A stretch of 64,000 bases of DNA, taken from the NCBI GenBank assembly GCA_964551995.1, contig CAZKFD010000004.1, positions 150,998-214,997 on the forward strand, in the 5' to 3' direction. This document shows, one piece after another, positions 45,797 through 54,549 of this stretch. The first letter of the stretch is position 1. Each line of letters opens with the position of its first letter. Source of the DNA: DATKJS01 sp964551995 (GTDB taxonomy: Bacteria > Acidobacteriota > Aminicenantia > Aminicenantales > Saccharicenantaceae). The notes below the pieces were generated by a model. That model saw only the letters and a list, made by a program, of their open reading frames with translations. It did not search any database and was not told where the DNA came from. The position numbers and the translations under genes were made by a program.

Positions 45797-46411
45797 ATGA
45801 AAAAATTCCTCGTCGTCCCGTTGACGCTCCTGTTCCTAACGGGCTTTCTAACCCAGACGGCCGGCGCTGCGGTGGGCTTCAAAGGCGGTCTGGCGCTCTC
45901 CAACTTCAACTATTCCGGCGAAGCGCCCCCCGAGCCCCTGACAAACCTCACGGCTCCCATGGGCGGCATCTTCTTCAGCCTGGGGTTCGGGCCCGTGTCC
46001 ATTCAACCGGAGGTCCTCTATGTCCGGATGGGAACCCGGATGGAGGAAAGCCCGGACTGGGTGGAAGACCGCCTGGATTACGTCCAGGTCCCCGTCCTTC
46101 TCAAGATCAACTTCGTACCCGGCCCCATCAGTCCTATGATCTTTGCCGGCCCTTACGGCTCATACCGGCTGGCGGCCCACGAAGTCTCTTACATCGACGG
46201 CGTGAGCGGTTCCCTCGACATCAAGGACCAGTTCAAGTCCACGGATTACGGCGTCGTGTTCGGCGGCGGCTTGGACTTCCACCTGGGTTTCATTAAGATT
46301 TCTGGGGAAGCCCGCTACAACCTCGGCCTCGCCAACATCGAAGCAAACCCCACTCCGGGAACGTCGATCAAAAACAAATCCCTGATGTTCCTGGCCGGCA
46401 TCGCCTTCTGA
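45797..46411 (+). CDS. PorT/OmpW-like outer-membrane beta-barrel protein
   Basis: 204 residues; AAAGGAGG lies 5-6 nt before the ATG. Signal peptide KKFLVVPLTLLFLTGFLTQT AGA, then alternating strands: VGFKGGLALSNFNY, GIFFSLGFGPVSIQPEVLYV, YVQVPVLLKINFVP, GPYGSYRLAAHEVS, DYGVVFGGGLDFHLGFIKIS GEARYNLGLANI, and a last strand LMFLAGIAF ending in Phe, the usual signal for barrel insertion. The pattern PEVLYVRMG plus the late G-x-D-x-x-x-G-F is that of small eight-stranded barrels. The role (adhesion, transport, structure) is not known. A strong terminator follows. Confidence 0.85.
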   Translation: MKKFLVVPLTLLFLTGFLTQTAGAAVGFKGGLALSNFNYSGEAPPEPLTNLTAPMGGIFFSLGFGPVSIQPEVLYVRMGTRMEESPDWVEDRLDYVQVPVLLKINFVPGPISPMIFAGPYGSYRLAAHEVSYIDGVSGSLDIKDQFKSTDYGVVFGGGLDFHLGFIKISGEARYNLGLANIEANPTPGTSIKNKSLMFLAGIAF

Positions 46412-46471
46412 GGGCCGGACCTGGGAGGGAGACTCGAAGGACCCGAAGTCCTTCGGAACGTTGGAACGACA

Positions 46472-46508
46472 CGGGGCGCTCCGCCCGGCGGTGCGCCCCG
46501 ATTTTTTT
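46472..46508 (+). terminator. Rho-independent terminator of the barrel gene
   Basis: CGGGGCGC (46472-46479) pairs perfectly with GCGCCCCG (46493-46500) and is followed by A and seven T. It lies 60 bp after the barrel stop codon. Confidence 0.9.
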
Positions 46509-46582
46509 AGCCCGGCCGCCGCACCCCGCCTCTCCTGTCAAGACGCGGCTCCTCGGCGGCTCTCCCTAACGTGCGAACCGCT

Positions 46583-46612
46583 TTGACGCCGGGCGCCGGA
46601 ATCGGTTAAGCT
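46583..46612 (+). promoter_or_regulatory. Predicted promoter of the BaiN-type gene
   Basis: TTGACG, an 18-bp spacer and TAAGCT. The ATG at 46619 begins six bases after the -10 box, so transcription would start at or next to the start codon, and no ribosome-binding site is present: a likely leaderless mRNA. Confidence 0.6.
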
Positions 46613-46618
46613 GAAACC

Positions 46619-47827
46619 ATGACGAAGCGATGCGGAGTCGCCGTCGTGGGCGGGGGAGCCGCCGGTCTCGCGGCTGCGATCGGCGCCGCACGCCGCGGCG
46701 CGTCCGTCATCGTTTGCGAGCGCATGCCGCGTCTCGGGAGAAAGCTCCTGGCGACGGGGGGCGGGCGCTGCAACCTGTCCAACGAGGGCCTCTCCGCGGC
46801 CGTCTTCACCTCGACGAGCCGGGTTCTCGTCTCCTCGGTCCTTGCCAGGTTCGACGGCGACGCCATCCGCGCGTTCTTCAGGGGCCTCGGACTCGAGATG
46901 AGGGCGGAAGAAGGGCGTATCTTCCCCGCCACCAACCAGGCGTCAACCGTGCTCAAACTCCTGGAGATCGAGCTCCGGAAGCTCCGGGTCGCTGCGGAAC
47001 TCGGCTTCGAGGCAACGGCGATCCGTCGCGAGAAGGAGGCCTTCGTGGTAGTCGCCGGCGACGGCCGGACCATCGAGGCCTCTTCTGTAATCCTGGCCGG
47101 CGGCGGGAAGGCCTATCCTGCCCTAGGATCGAACGGCAGCGCGTACCGCCTGGCCCAGGTCTTTGGCCATCGCATCGTCCCGCCCGTCCCGAGCGCCGTC
47201 CCTCTCCTCGTCAGAGACCGGATATGCCATCTCCTCCAGGGGCTCAAGACTACGGCCAAGGCTACCGCAGTGGTCGGCGGCCGGGCCCAAGGTACGGCCG
47301 CCGGCGACGTCCTCTTTACCCAGTATGGTCTGTCCGGGACGGCGGTCCTCGACGTGAGCGAAAGCCTGTCTATCGCCGTCCACCGGGCGGGACGGACGGA
47401 CGCGGCCGTCGTCCTGGACTTCGTTCCCTTCGTGTCCAGAAGCGCCCTGGCGGGGAAGCTCGCGAGAAGGATCAAAGACGGCTGGCCGGAGGCGGACCTC
47501 GCCGCCGGCGTCCTGCCGGAACGGTTCGGGACGGTCCTCGGAACTCTGATCCCGCAGGAAACCCGGGATCCGGGGGAGGCGGGAGCGCGACTTGCCGAGG
47601 CCCTCAAGGAGAGACGGTTCGGGGTCCTCGGCACGCGCGGCTGGAACGAGGCCGAGTTCACCTGCGGGGGCGTGGACGCCCGGGAGGTCGATCCCCGCAC
47701 GCTCGAATCCCGGCATCAGAAAGGCCTCTATCTGGCCGGCGAGATCCTCGACGTCCAGGGGCCGCGGGGCGGATTCAACCTCGCTTGGGCCTGGGCCTCG
47801 GGTTCCGTGGCCGGACGGGGAGAATGA
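46619..47827 (+). CDS. BaiN/HI0933-type NAD(P)/FAD-dependent oxidoreductase
   Basis: 402 residues. GVAVVGGGAAGLAAAIGAAR is the FAD Rossmann motif, PRLGRKLLATGGGRCNLSN the family signature after it, and SVILAGGGKAYPALGSNGSA the second dinucleotide strand. GKAYPALGS, LFTQYGLSGTAVLDVS and the end LYLAGEILDVQGPRGGFNLA are those of the HI0933/YhiN group. The group includes flavoproteins acting on bile-acid or other ring systems and proteins of unknown role; its substrate here is unknown. The endonuclease V gene starts 19 bp after it on the same strand. Confidence 0.92.
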   Translation: MTKRCGVAVVGGGAAGLAAAIGAARRGASVIVCERMPRLGRKLLATGGGRCNLSNEGLSAAVFTSTSRVLVSSVLARFDGDAIRAFFRGLGLEMRAEEGRIFPATNQASTVLKLLEIELRKLRVAAELGFEATAIRREKEAFVVVAGDGRTIEASSVILAGGGKAYPALGSNGSAYRLAQVFGHRIVPPVPSAVPLLVRDRICHLLQGLKTTAKATAVVGGRAQGTAAGDVLFTQYGLSGTAVLDVSESLSIAVHRAGRTDAAVVLDFVPFVSRSALAGKLARRIKDGWPEADLAAGVLPERFGTVLGTLIPQETRDPGEAGARLAEALKERRFGVLGTRGWNEAEFTCGGVDAREVDPRTLESRHQKGLYLAGEILDVQGPRGGFNLAWAWASGSVAGRGE

Positions 47828-47846
47828 TGCGGCGAAAGGAACGAGC

Positions 47847-48524
47847 ATGACCTCGTTCAAAGCCGGTCTGACAGCCTGGCCGCGGGACATCGCCCGGGCC
47901 AGCAGGATCCAGGAAGAGTTGTCACAGAAAGTCCGTCTGAAGGCCCTCGCCGGGAAGCCTGAGCTTGTCGCCGGGGTGGACGCGGCTTTCTCGGCCAGCG
48001 AGGTGTTCGCCGTGGCCTGCCTATATGCTTACCCGGCCCTTGAGCCCCTGGAGGATTCGTCCGCTGTCCGCGAGGTTAGGTTCCCCTATATCACGGGGTA
48101 CCTTTCCTTCCGAGAGGGCGAGGCCATCGTCATGGCCGTTCTCGGTCTGAGCCGGAGGCCGGACCTGCTGCTTGTCGACGGCCAGGGGGTCGCCCACCCG
48201 CGCGGAATCGGGATTGCCTCCCATCTCGGCGTGCTCCTCGGTCTCCCGGCCGTCGGATGCGCCAAATCGCGCCTCATCGGGGAATACGCCGAGCTGGATC
48301 GGGAAAAGGGATCGCGGGTTCCTCTCCGCCACCAAGGACGGGTCATCGGCGCCGTGGTCCGGACGAGGCGCGGAGTGCGGCCATTGTTCGTGTCCCCCGG
48401 GCACCTCATAGACTGCGATCAGGCCGTCGATATCACCCTGGCCTGCACGGGCGCGTTCCGAATCCCCGAGCCTCTCCGGCGCGCGGACTTTCTCTCAAAA
48501 AAAATGAAGGGCGAGCGATCCTAG
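47847..48524 (+). CDS. nfi: Endonuclease V
   Basis: 225 residues. The enzyme nicks DNA near deoxyinosine and other deaminated bases. LVAGVDAAFSASEVFAVACL has the first catalytic Asp (D45), PYITGYLSFREGEAIVMAVL the catalytic Glu (E90), and LLVDGQGVAHPRGIGIASHL the next Asp (D111) with the HPR and AxHxG motifs. The Tyr wedge is in the SFRE-preceding YITGYL. AAGGA precedes the ATG at 47847. Length and order match the family. The 3' end overlaps the convergent methyltransferase gene by 30 bp. Confidence 0.95.
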   Translation: MTSFKAGLTAWPRDIARASRIQEELSQKVRLKALAGKPELVAGVDAAFSASEVFAVACLYAYPALEPLEDSSAVREVRFPYITGYLSFREGEAIVMAVLGLSRRPDLLLVDGQGVAHPRGIGIASHLGVLLGLPAVGCAKSRLIGEYAELDREKGSRVPLRHQGRVIGAVVRTRRGVRPLFVSPGHLIDCDQAVDITLACTGAFRIPEPLRRADFLSKKMKGERS

Positions 48525-49412
48525 CCCCGCCCCTCCCCCAGTATCGATCGCCTTTTTCGTGAAGGGATTGCGTTTGGCCGTCCAGGGCTTTCTCGCGACG
48601 TTCCCACCCCCCTCGCCGCTCATCGTCCCCTCCATGGAGTCGCCAAGGACCCGGGCATCGAATCGGACGGCCCCGGAGGCCCCGTGCCCGTCTTTTTCGG
48701 CCGAAAAGCTGATCCTGTCGCCAGAGATCTTGAGTTCCTTCAAGGGTATGTCCCGGTCCCCGACCCTGAACCGTCCGGTGAGCATCTGGAAGTGCTGCTC
48801 GATATCTAGTCGACAGGGCGGCCGCGTTGGATTTCCGGGCCAGGTCCATTCCCAGGTCCCCGAGACGTTGGCCGGGATGATCCAAAAGAAAATGCTGTGG
48901 GACCGCCCACCGGCCGTGACCGCATCGGACGCGTCCGGCGTCCACGAATCCATGGAAAAATCGTGGGATACGACCCGGGCTCCGGGCCGCAGTTGGGCGA
49001 AGAGGATCGGACGCAGGCGCAAGTTGACGGACGTCAGAAGGTAAAGGGTGACGACCGAAGCGTCATGGAAGTCCGTTTGGAAAAGGTCCTGTCGGACGAA
49101 TCTCACGAGCCCGGTGACATTGGCCTTGGCGGCGTTCTCCCGGCTCTCATTGATCCGCTCTGGGTTGATGTCGATCCCGACGCCGCGCGTCCCGTAGCGC
49201 AGCGCCGCCGTGATCACGATCCGGCCGTCGCCGCATCCGAGGTCGTAGAGAACATCGTTCTTGCCGACCCCCGCCATCTCCAGCATCCTGGCCACGACCT
49301 CCGGCCGGGTCGGGACGTAGGGGACGTCCAGATGCAGTTCTATCTGGGCGGCGAGCAGCACCGCGCCGGCAAGGACCGAGTATGCGAAAACTACCGGAAG
49401 CCGCCTTCTCAT
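48495..49412 (-). CDS. Membrane-anchored SAM-dependent methyltransferase
   Basis: 305 residues. An N-terminal hydrophobic segment (LPVVFAYSVLAGAVLLAAQI) indicates a signal anchor. Then VGKNDVLYDLGCGDGRIVIT is SAM motif I, GTRGVGIDINPERI motif II, VRFVRQDLFQTDFHDASVVT motif III, and YLLTSVNLRLRPILFAQLRP follows. This resembles KsdS/Dot1-like lysine methyltransferases. The last 120 residues (WEWTWPGNPTRPPCRLDIEQ, LKISGDRISFSAEKDG) form a beta domain not found in the minimal fold. An exported or periplasm-facing methyltransferase would be unusual because SAM is cytosolic, so the topology should be checked. Confidence 0.82.
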   Translation of the reverse strand: MRRRLPVVFAYSVLAGAVLLAAQIELHLDVPYVPTRPEVVARMLEMAGVGKNDVLYDLGCGDGRIVITAALRYGTRGVGIDINPERINESRENAAKANVTGLVRFVRQDLFQTDFHDASVVTLYLLTSVNLRLRPILFAQLRPGARVVSHDFSMDSWTPDASDAVTAGGRSHSIFFWIIPANVSGTWEWTWPGNPTRPPCRLDIEQHFQMLTGRFRVGDRDIPLKELKISGDRISFSAEKDGHGASGAVRFDARVLGDSMEGTMSGEGGGNVARKPWTAKRNPFTKKAIDTGGGAGLGSLALHFF

Positions 49413-49561
49413 GCCGCCTCCTTTCCCAGGCGCAGCGGCCTGGCCCCGGCGCCCGGATCCGAGGTCGGAGCGCTGCCGAGCCGCCTCATATCATCACCCC
49501 CCTCAACGTCGCGTCTCGGAAGGAGGATAACACCGATCGGCGGAGCCGTCAACGATCGCTT

Positions 49562-50122
49562 TCAGACCCGGACGCCGAAGAGGCCCTTCACGGCTTCGAG
49601 CAGGTCGTCGAAAACCTCGAGGGAGCGGGAGACGCCGGCGAGGTCGCCGGCCGGGATGCTCCGACCGTGGCCCGTCCGCACCAGGACGGGCCGGACGCCC
49701 GCGGACACGGCGCTTTGCAGGTCCTTCAGGTCGTCTCCGATGAAATACGAGCCGCGAAGGTCGAGATCGAGGTCGGCCGCAGCTCTGAGAATCAAGCCGG
49801 GACGCGGCTTGCGGCATTCGCAGTTTTCATCCGGCCTGTGGGGACAGTAGTAGACGGCGTCGATCCGGCCGCCGCTTCGCCGGACGGCTTCGCGCATCGA
49901 CGCATGAATCCCGTCGACCGTCTCCCGGCTGACGAGCCCGCGGCCGATGGCGGACTGGTTGCTGACGACGATCACGGGATGCGGCCGAGCGGCGAGGATG
50001 CGTAACGCTTCCAGAACCCCGGGCAGGAACTCGAACCCGGCCCAGGACCTAACGTAATCGGGCCGGTCGCTATTGATGACACCGTCCCGGTCGAGGAACA
50101 GCGCCGCGCGGCCGGATGTCAT
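49562..50122 (-). CDS. gmhB: D-glycero-D-manno-heptose-1,7-bisphosphate 7-phosphatase
   Basis: 186 residues of the HAD-IIIA type. ALFLDRDGVINSDRPDYVRS contains the catalytic DxDG motif, VIVVSNQSAIGRGL motif II, and CPHRPDENCECRKPRPGLIL combines the zinc-binding Cys/His loop with the conserved Lys. FIGDDLKDLQSAVSAG carries the Mg-binding acidic residues. It removes the 7-phosphate of heptose bisphosphate in ADP-heptose synthesis. The ATG overlaps the stop of the kinase gene upstream (ATGA), last in the heptose operon. Confidence 0.93.
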   Translation of the reverse strand: MTSGRAALFLDRDGVINSDRPDYVRSWAGFEFLPGVLEALRILAARPHPVIVVSNQSAIGRGLVSRETVDGIHASMREAVRRSGGRIDAVYYCPHRPDENCECRKPRPGLILRAAADLDLDLRGSYFIGDDLKDLQSAVSAGVRPVLVRTGHGRSIPAGDLAGVSRSLEVFDDLLEAVKGLFGVRV

Positions 50123-51210
50123 CGAACGGCGTCCCCCTGAGGTCTCGGCCTCCGCACACGAGGCCCAGCGAGCCGGCCGGGGGTCTTCCCGGCGGACGAG
50201 AACCGCCGGGTCAGACGGCCGGCCTGGAGCGCCCGGACGAGCTGGTCCGCCGTGACGGCCGATGTGCCGACCTGCTCCACGGCCATTCCCGCTGCCAGGT
50301 TCGCCAACTCCGCCGTGACCGGCAGGCTGGCGCCCGCGGCGAGAGCCAGGCTGATCGTTGCCACGACCGTGTCGCCGGCCCCCGTCACATCATAGACCGT
50401 TCGCGCCATGGCAGGAAAATAAACGGGTCGGCGCCCCCGCTCGAAAAGCGTCATGCCCGCTTCGCCCTGGGTGATGAGCACGGCCCCGACCGGAACCATT
50501 TCGAGCAGGCGCGTCCCCGCGGCGGCGATTCCGTTGGCTTGGCCGGCAGGGATGCCGGCCGCGGCCAGGGCCTCCCCCCGGTTGGGGGTGAGGAGATAGG
50601 CCCCGCTGTAGCGCCGGTAATCGTGGGCCTTGGGGTCGACGACGACGCGCCGCCCGTGTTCGCGGGCGAGCCGGAAGATGCGGCCGAGGAGCGAGGGACT
50701 CATCAGCCCCTTCGCATAATCGGAGATCACCATCAGCTCGACCGCAGAAATCAGGGAATGGACGAGCTCACTCACTTGCGCGGCGATGGCGGCGCTCGCC
50801 CAGCCCGTTTCCTCCTCGTCCACCCGGATGACATGCTGGCTATGGGCGATGATGCGGGTCTTGACCGTCGTCGGCCTCCCGGCGTCCGTCACAACGTACT
50901 CGGGGCTAATGCCCCGGCCCTCCAGAATGGCCCGCAGCTCTCGACCGGCGTCGTCGGCTCCGGTCATCCCGACGAGCACGGGAACCCCGCCGAGCGAGGC
51001 GATGTTGGCGGCGACGTTGGCCGCCCCTCCGGGGGCTAGGTCGCTCCGCCGCTTGTTGATGATCGGCACAGGGGCTTCGGGAGATATCCGGTCCACCGCC
51101 CCGAACCAGTAGCGATCCAGCATAATGTCGCCCACGACGAGCACGCGGCGGCCTTTGAAGGAGGCCACGAGTTTCGGACCCGCGGGATGGTCGACCGGGA
51201 ATTTTTTCAT
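50119..51210 (-). CDS. D-glycero-beta-D-manno-heptose-7-phosphate kinase (RfaE1/HldE N-terminal type)
   Basis: 363 residues of the PfkB family. VLVVGDIMLDRYWFGAVDRI and PAPVPIINKR-type residues open it, LAPGGAANVAANIASLGG is the PfkB signature 1, VVVDPKAHDYRRYSGAYLLT PN is conserved in RfaE, and VYDVTGAGDTVVATISLALA holds the GAGD base. The cytidylyl/adenylyl-transferase half of HldE is not attached; it is encoded by the adjacent fusion gene. A basic tail of about 30 residues follows the fold. Both ends overlap neighbours by 4 bp. Confidence 0.93.
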   Translation of the reverse strand: MKKFPVDHPAGPKLVASFKGRRVLVVGDIMLDRYWFGAVDRISPEAPVPIINKRRSDLAPGGAANVAANIASLGGVPVLVGMTGADDAGRELRAILEGRGISPEYVVTDAGRPTTVKTRIIAHSQHVIRVDEEETGWASAAIAAQVSELVHSLISAVELMVISDYAKGLMSPSLLGRIFRLAREHGRRVVVDPKAHDYRRYSGAYLLTPNRGEALAAAGIPAGQANGIAAAGTRLLEMVPVGAVLITQGEAGMTLFERGRRPVYFPAMARTVYDVTGAGDTVVATISLALAAGASLPVTAELANLAAGMAVEQVGTSAVTADQLVRALQAGRLTRRFSSAGKTPGRLAGPRVRRPRPQGDAVR

Positions 51211-52280
51211 GATCTCCTCGACTTCAGGGCGCTTGTCCCGCCCGCTCCTCTGCCGTCATCCCGGCTTTCGTTGAGGCGGGCCCGCACAATCCGGCACCAC
51301 AAGTGGCCGACGGCTAGGTGCGCCTCCTCGGTCCGCTCAGGCACGTCGCTCGGCACGAGAACGGCGATGTCGCACTCGGCGGCGAGAGCACCGCCCTTCG
51401 AGCCGATGAGCCCCACGGTCCGGCAGCCCCGCATCCGCGCGGCGCGCACGCCAGCGAGCAGCCCCGCCGAGGCTCCGCGCACGCTGAGGGCGACGACGCA
51501 GTCCCCGGACTTGGCCAGCGCTTCGACCTGCCGCGAAAACACCGCTTCGGGGCCGCGGTCGTTGGCAACCGACGTCAGCACGGAGAAGTCGCTCGACAGG
51601 GCCAAAGCCGGAAGGGGCCTGGATTCCCGGTCGAAGTCTCCGGCCAGCCCCGAGGCGAGGCTCTGGGCGGTCGCCGCCCCGCCTCCAGTGCCGAAGAAGA
51701 ACACTGTTCCCCCGCCGGCGAGCGACTCGGCGAGCGCCCGGCCCGCCGCAAGGATCTGTTCACCGCAGACTTCGAGAGTCAGCCGATGAAGATCCGCCGA
51801 CTCGGCCAGCCCGAACAGCGCTCCTTCGCCGGGCACCGGCCCACCCGTTCCTGGGCGCGCCTGTCCTGCGGCCTCGGCGATCTTCGCGGCCAGCGCGGTC
51901 GTTGAGTACGGCCGGCGGAACGGGAGCGAGACGACCTTCCCACCCCGGCGAAGCACGGATTCGGCGCCGACGATCCTGTCGACGGGCCAATCCCCTCCCT
52001 TGACCAGGACATCGGGGGCCAGCTCCTCGATCAGGCGTGCGGGCGTGGTCTCCTCGAAGATGATGACCTCATCGACCGCCCGGAGCGACCGCAGCACCAG
52101 GACCCGGTCCTCCTGGGGAACAAACGGCCGGCCCGGTCCCTTGATGGCCCGCACGGAGGCGTCGCTGTTGAGGCCGACGACGAGGCGGTCACCGAGGCTC
52201 CGGGCTCGCTCCAGGAGGTCGATGTGTCCCGGATGCAGGACGTCGAAGCAGCCGTTGGTGAAGACGACTCTCGCGGCCAT
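51207..52280 (-). CDS. RfaE2 nucleotidyltransferase fused to GmhA-like SIS isomerase
   Basis: 357 residues with two enzymes of the same pathway. Residues 1-140: VVFTNGCFDVLHPGHIDLLE with the HxGH motif, VGLNSDASVRAIKGPGRPF, and LAPDVLVKGGDWPVDRIVGA are those of the heptose-1-phosphate adenylyltransferase (HldE C-terminal part). A Pro/Gly linker follows near residue 145. Residues about 155-340: AGRALAESLAGGGTVFFFGT GGGAATAQSLA and ALSVRGASAGLL are the SIS sugar-phosphate isomerase fold of GmhA. GmhA catalyses the first step and RfaE2 the fourth, so the chain unites first and late steps. Confidence 0.92.
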   Translation of the reverse strand: MAARVVFTNGCFDVLHPGHIDLLERARSLGDRLVVGLNSDASVRAIKGPGRPFVPQEDRVLVLRSLRAVDEVIIFEETTPARLIEELAPDVLVKGGDWPVDRIVGAESVLRRGGKVVSLPFRRPYSTTALAAKIAEAAGQARPGTGGPVPGEGALFGLAESADLHRLTLEVCGEQILAAGRALAESLAGGGTVFFFGTGGGAATAQSLASGLAGDFDRESRPLPALALSSDFSVLTSVANDRGPEAVFSRQVEALAKSGDCVVALSVRGASAGLLAGVRAARMRGCRTVGLIGSKGGALAAECDIAVLVPSDVPERTEEAHLAVGHLWCRIVRARLNESRDDGRGAGGTSALKSRRS

Positions 52281-52285
52281 CCGAA

Positions 52286-52936
52286 CTACCTCAGCTTGGG
52301 GATATACCTGATGAAATTATAAACGAAAAAGAACGACAGGAGAAACAGGGCGGTCCCCAGCCAGTAATAAACCTTGCCTATCGTTTTCATCGGGATGAAG
52401 TGCTTGATCCGATACATGACGGCCGAGAGCGAAGCCAGGTACCCGCCCAGACCCACGGCGCCGCCCGCGATGAAGATGACCTTGAGGCTCGGCGTGAAGG
52501 GGTCGGCCAGGCCTAGGTGCTTGGCCAGAGCCGCCCCGTAGAGCCACGTCAGGATCATAGGCGGATTCGAGACGGCCAGAGAAAACCCCGTCACGTAGGC
52601 CCAGTGCTTGCTCTTGAGGGACTCCATGTTCAACCGCAGGTGGTGGGGCTTCTTGCTCTCTTTGATCGTCAGGTACGACAAGAGCCAGAGCAGGATGGCC
52701 CCGGCAGCGCTGAACGCGGCGATGACCCAAGGGATGTCGAGAAAGGGGGCCAGTCCGAAGAGGGCAATGGCCCCATACATGACATCCGAAGATACGGAGC
52801 CGAGGACGACCATCCAAGCGGCCCAGAGGTGCCCGTGGATGGCGCGCTTCGCTGCTTCGATCTGCGAGCCGCCCACGGGGATCGCGCTGAGGAAGCCCAG
52901 ACCGACGGCCAGGGAAAAAAGGAAAAGGCCTTTCAT
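52286..52936 (-). CDS. LysE-family membrane exporter
   Basis: 216 residues, six predicted helices. LFLFSLAVGLGFLSAIPVGG SQIEAAKRAI is the LysE start (the G-x-x-x-P-G-P-type loop is changed to AIPVGG), AIALFGLAPFLDIPWVIAAF and ILLWLLSYLTIKESKK are helices 2-3, and FSLAVSNPPMILTWLYGAAL carries the conserved N-P dipeptide. The family exports amino acids or small solutes. The ATG overlaps the TGA of the GT9 gene, and its stop is 5 bp before the RfaE2-GmhA gene, so it is embedded in the heptose operon; its link to LPS is not obvious. Confidence 0.85.
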   Translation of the reverse strand: MKGLFLFSLAVGLGFLSAIPVGGSQIEAAKRAIHGHLWAAWMVVLGSVSSDVMYGAIALFGLAPFLDIPWVIAAFSAAGAILLWLLSYLTIKESKKPHHLRLNMESLKSKHWAYVTGFSLAVSNPPMILTWLYGAALAKHLGLADPFTPSLKVIFIAGGAVGLGGYLASLSAVMYRIKHFIPMKTIGKVYYWLGTALFLLSFFFVYNFIRYIPKLR

Positions 52937-54372
52937 CAGGCCGCCGCGGGCTCCCGCCGCTCGGAGGACCGGCGACCCAGGGATTCGAGATACGCTCCGG
53001 TCCAACCAGTCAGGCTCTCGACGTCGACCTCCTCGAAACAACGGACATTCCGGCAGGTCTTGAAGGTCTTGTTCAGGCAGGTGATGTTGCGGCACGGGCT
53101 CACCGCCGTATAGGCTCGGGAGGGCGCGTCTTGGTCGGCGGCGAGGTAGCCCGGCTCGTCGGAATCATAACCGGACATTCGCGCCGGGGTCGCCCCGAAG
53201 AACGACAGCACGGCCGTGCGGTTGCGGAACCGGTGGCGGCCGGATCCCGAATACTTCCGCGCGGCGGCCAGGTGGAGGGGGCCCGTGTCGCCGGTGATGA
53301 ATACATCGCAGAGATCGATGAGGGCTGCGTACGCCGCCAGGGATAGGCTGACCGGAACGATGCGCGCCTTCGCGCGCCGACGGGGATCCAGGCGGTCGAC
53401 GAGCCGATCGCCGATTCCCGCCTGGGTATGCCCGGCTCCCACAAGGACTTTGGGGCCCAGCCGGAGGAGAGAGTCCAGGAAAGCGAACTGGCGATCGGGC
53501 GGCATGCGCGTATAGAGCGAAGCGGCATCCGGGTTGTACATGATGACGGGGTCGCCGGGCCGGAGACCAGCTTGAGCGGCGAAGCGGCCGGCCTCTTCGA
53601 TGGCGCTATCGCCCACGGTCAGGCGCAGACCTCTGAACCTTTCCGAGCCGAGCGGCTCCGCCGCCCAGGAGAGCCATCCCCGGGTGACCCTGTAGATCAC
53701 GGCGGAAAAATGCATGACATCACGGGTCCGGTGCTCGTCTCGGATGACGGCCGGCGCACAGCTCAGGATATTGACCATCCGAATCCAGCCGAGGCCCATG
53801 TCCTTCCCGTCGATGTAGGGGCAAAAATTCAGGATGAGATCGTAGCCGCCGTCCCGGACCATTCTTCTCAGCTCCGCCAGGGTCCCGGAAGACAGGAACG
53901 TTCCGTTCGAGAAGAACGGAATGACTCGTGTCGCGTCGGGGTTTCCCTCGATCACAGGATAGGCGGTCTTGTTCACGATATAATCGACGTGCGCCGCGGG
54001 GAAAAAGTCGCGGAGCGCGCTGAGCGCCGGCTGGGTCATGACCGCGTCCCCAATATGGATGTCGGGAATGATGAGGAAGCGCCGGAAGCGCCGCAAGGTG
54101 CGCAGGACCTCCCTGTTGCGTCGGGCGCACAGAGCGGCGAGCAGAGGATGTGAGGCCAACGGTCTTACGAGGAAATCGATGAGGCGCGCCCCCGCCCTCG
54201 GATGGCGGTCTGTCAGCCAGCTCGAGGCGATAAAAAGCGCTTTTTGGATCTTGTTGTACAGTCTCACCCGCCCCGGCCATTCGGAAAAGCCTGGGGGTTC
54301 GCCCACCGCGAGTCCCGACGCTTGGCGCTGCTTCGAACCATCCCGGAAAGGAGTCGTTTCGTACTCTTCCAT
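52936..54372 (-). CDS. Glycosyltransferase family 9 (heptosyltransferase-like)
   Basis: 478 residues. RFLIIPDIHIGDAVMTQPAL is the GT9 N-terminal nucleotide-sugar fold start, AHVDYIVNKTAYPVIEGNPD the second strand, PVIMYNPDAASLYTRMPPDR the C-domain start, and DVFITGDTGPLHLAAA the conserved TGDTGPxHLA loop. The end is Cys-rich (CRNITCLNKTFKTCRNVRC), a possible metal site seen in some members. It transfers heptose or a related sugar to lipid A core. It heads the operon that also makes the ADP-heptose donor. A consensus promoter stands 30-55 bp upstream. Confidence 0.9.
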   Translation of the reverse strand: MEEYETTPFRDGSKQRQASGLAVGEPPGFSEWPGRVRLYNKIQKALFIASSWLTDRHPRAGARLIDFLVRPLASHPLLAALCARRNREVLRTLRRFRRFLIIPDIHIGDAVMTQPALSALRDFFPAAHVDYIVNKTAYPVIEGNPDATRVIPFFSNGTFLSSGTLAELRRMVRDGGYDLILNFCPYIDGKDMGLGWIRMVNILSCAPAVIRDEHRTRDVMHFSAVIYRVTRGWLSWAAEPLGSERFRGLRLTVGDSAIEEAGRFAAQAGLRPGDPVIMYNPDAASLYTRMPPDRQFAFLDSLLRLGPKVLVGAGHTQAGIGDRLVDRLDPRRRAKARIVPVSLSLAAYAALIDLCDVFITGDTGPLHLAAARKYSGSGRHRFRNRTAVLSFFGATPARMSGYDSDEPGYLAADQDAPSRAYTAVSPCRNITCLNKTFKTCRNVRCFEEVDVESLTGWTGAYLESLGRRSSERREPAAA

Positions 54373-54400
54373 GCTGTTCGGCGAAATCCGCCGCCCTTCG

Positions 54401-54428
54401 ATTGTATTGTATCCTGAGGTCTTGTCAA
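54401..54428 (-). promoter_or_regulatory. Predicted promoter of the heptose operon
   Basis: On the minus strand a perfect TTGACA, a 16-bp spacer and TACAAT. It precedes the five-gene GT9 to GmhB operon. Confidence 0.7.
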
Positions 54429-54549
54429 GGATAAGAGAAAATCCTGAATAAGTCTTCAGCGATCATGCCTCTCACCGGAAGGACGCCTGTGGAAAACTCT
54501 CCACCGTCAGGCCCGTCTCACGGAGCGGGCGGCCGCCATGGAGACAGGG

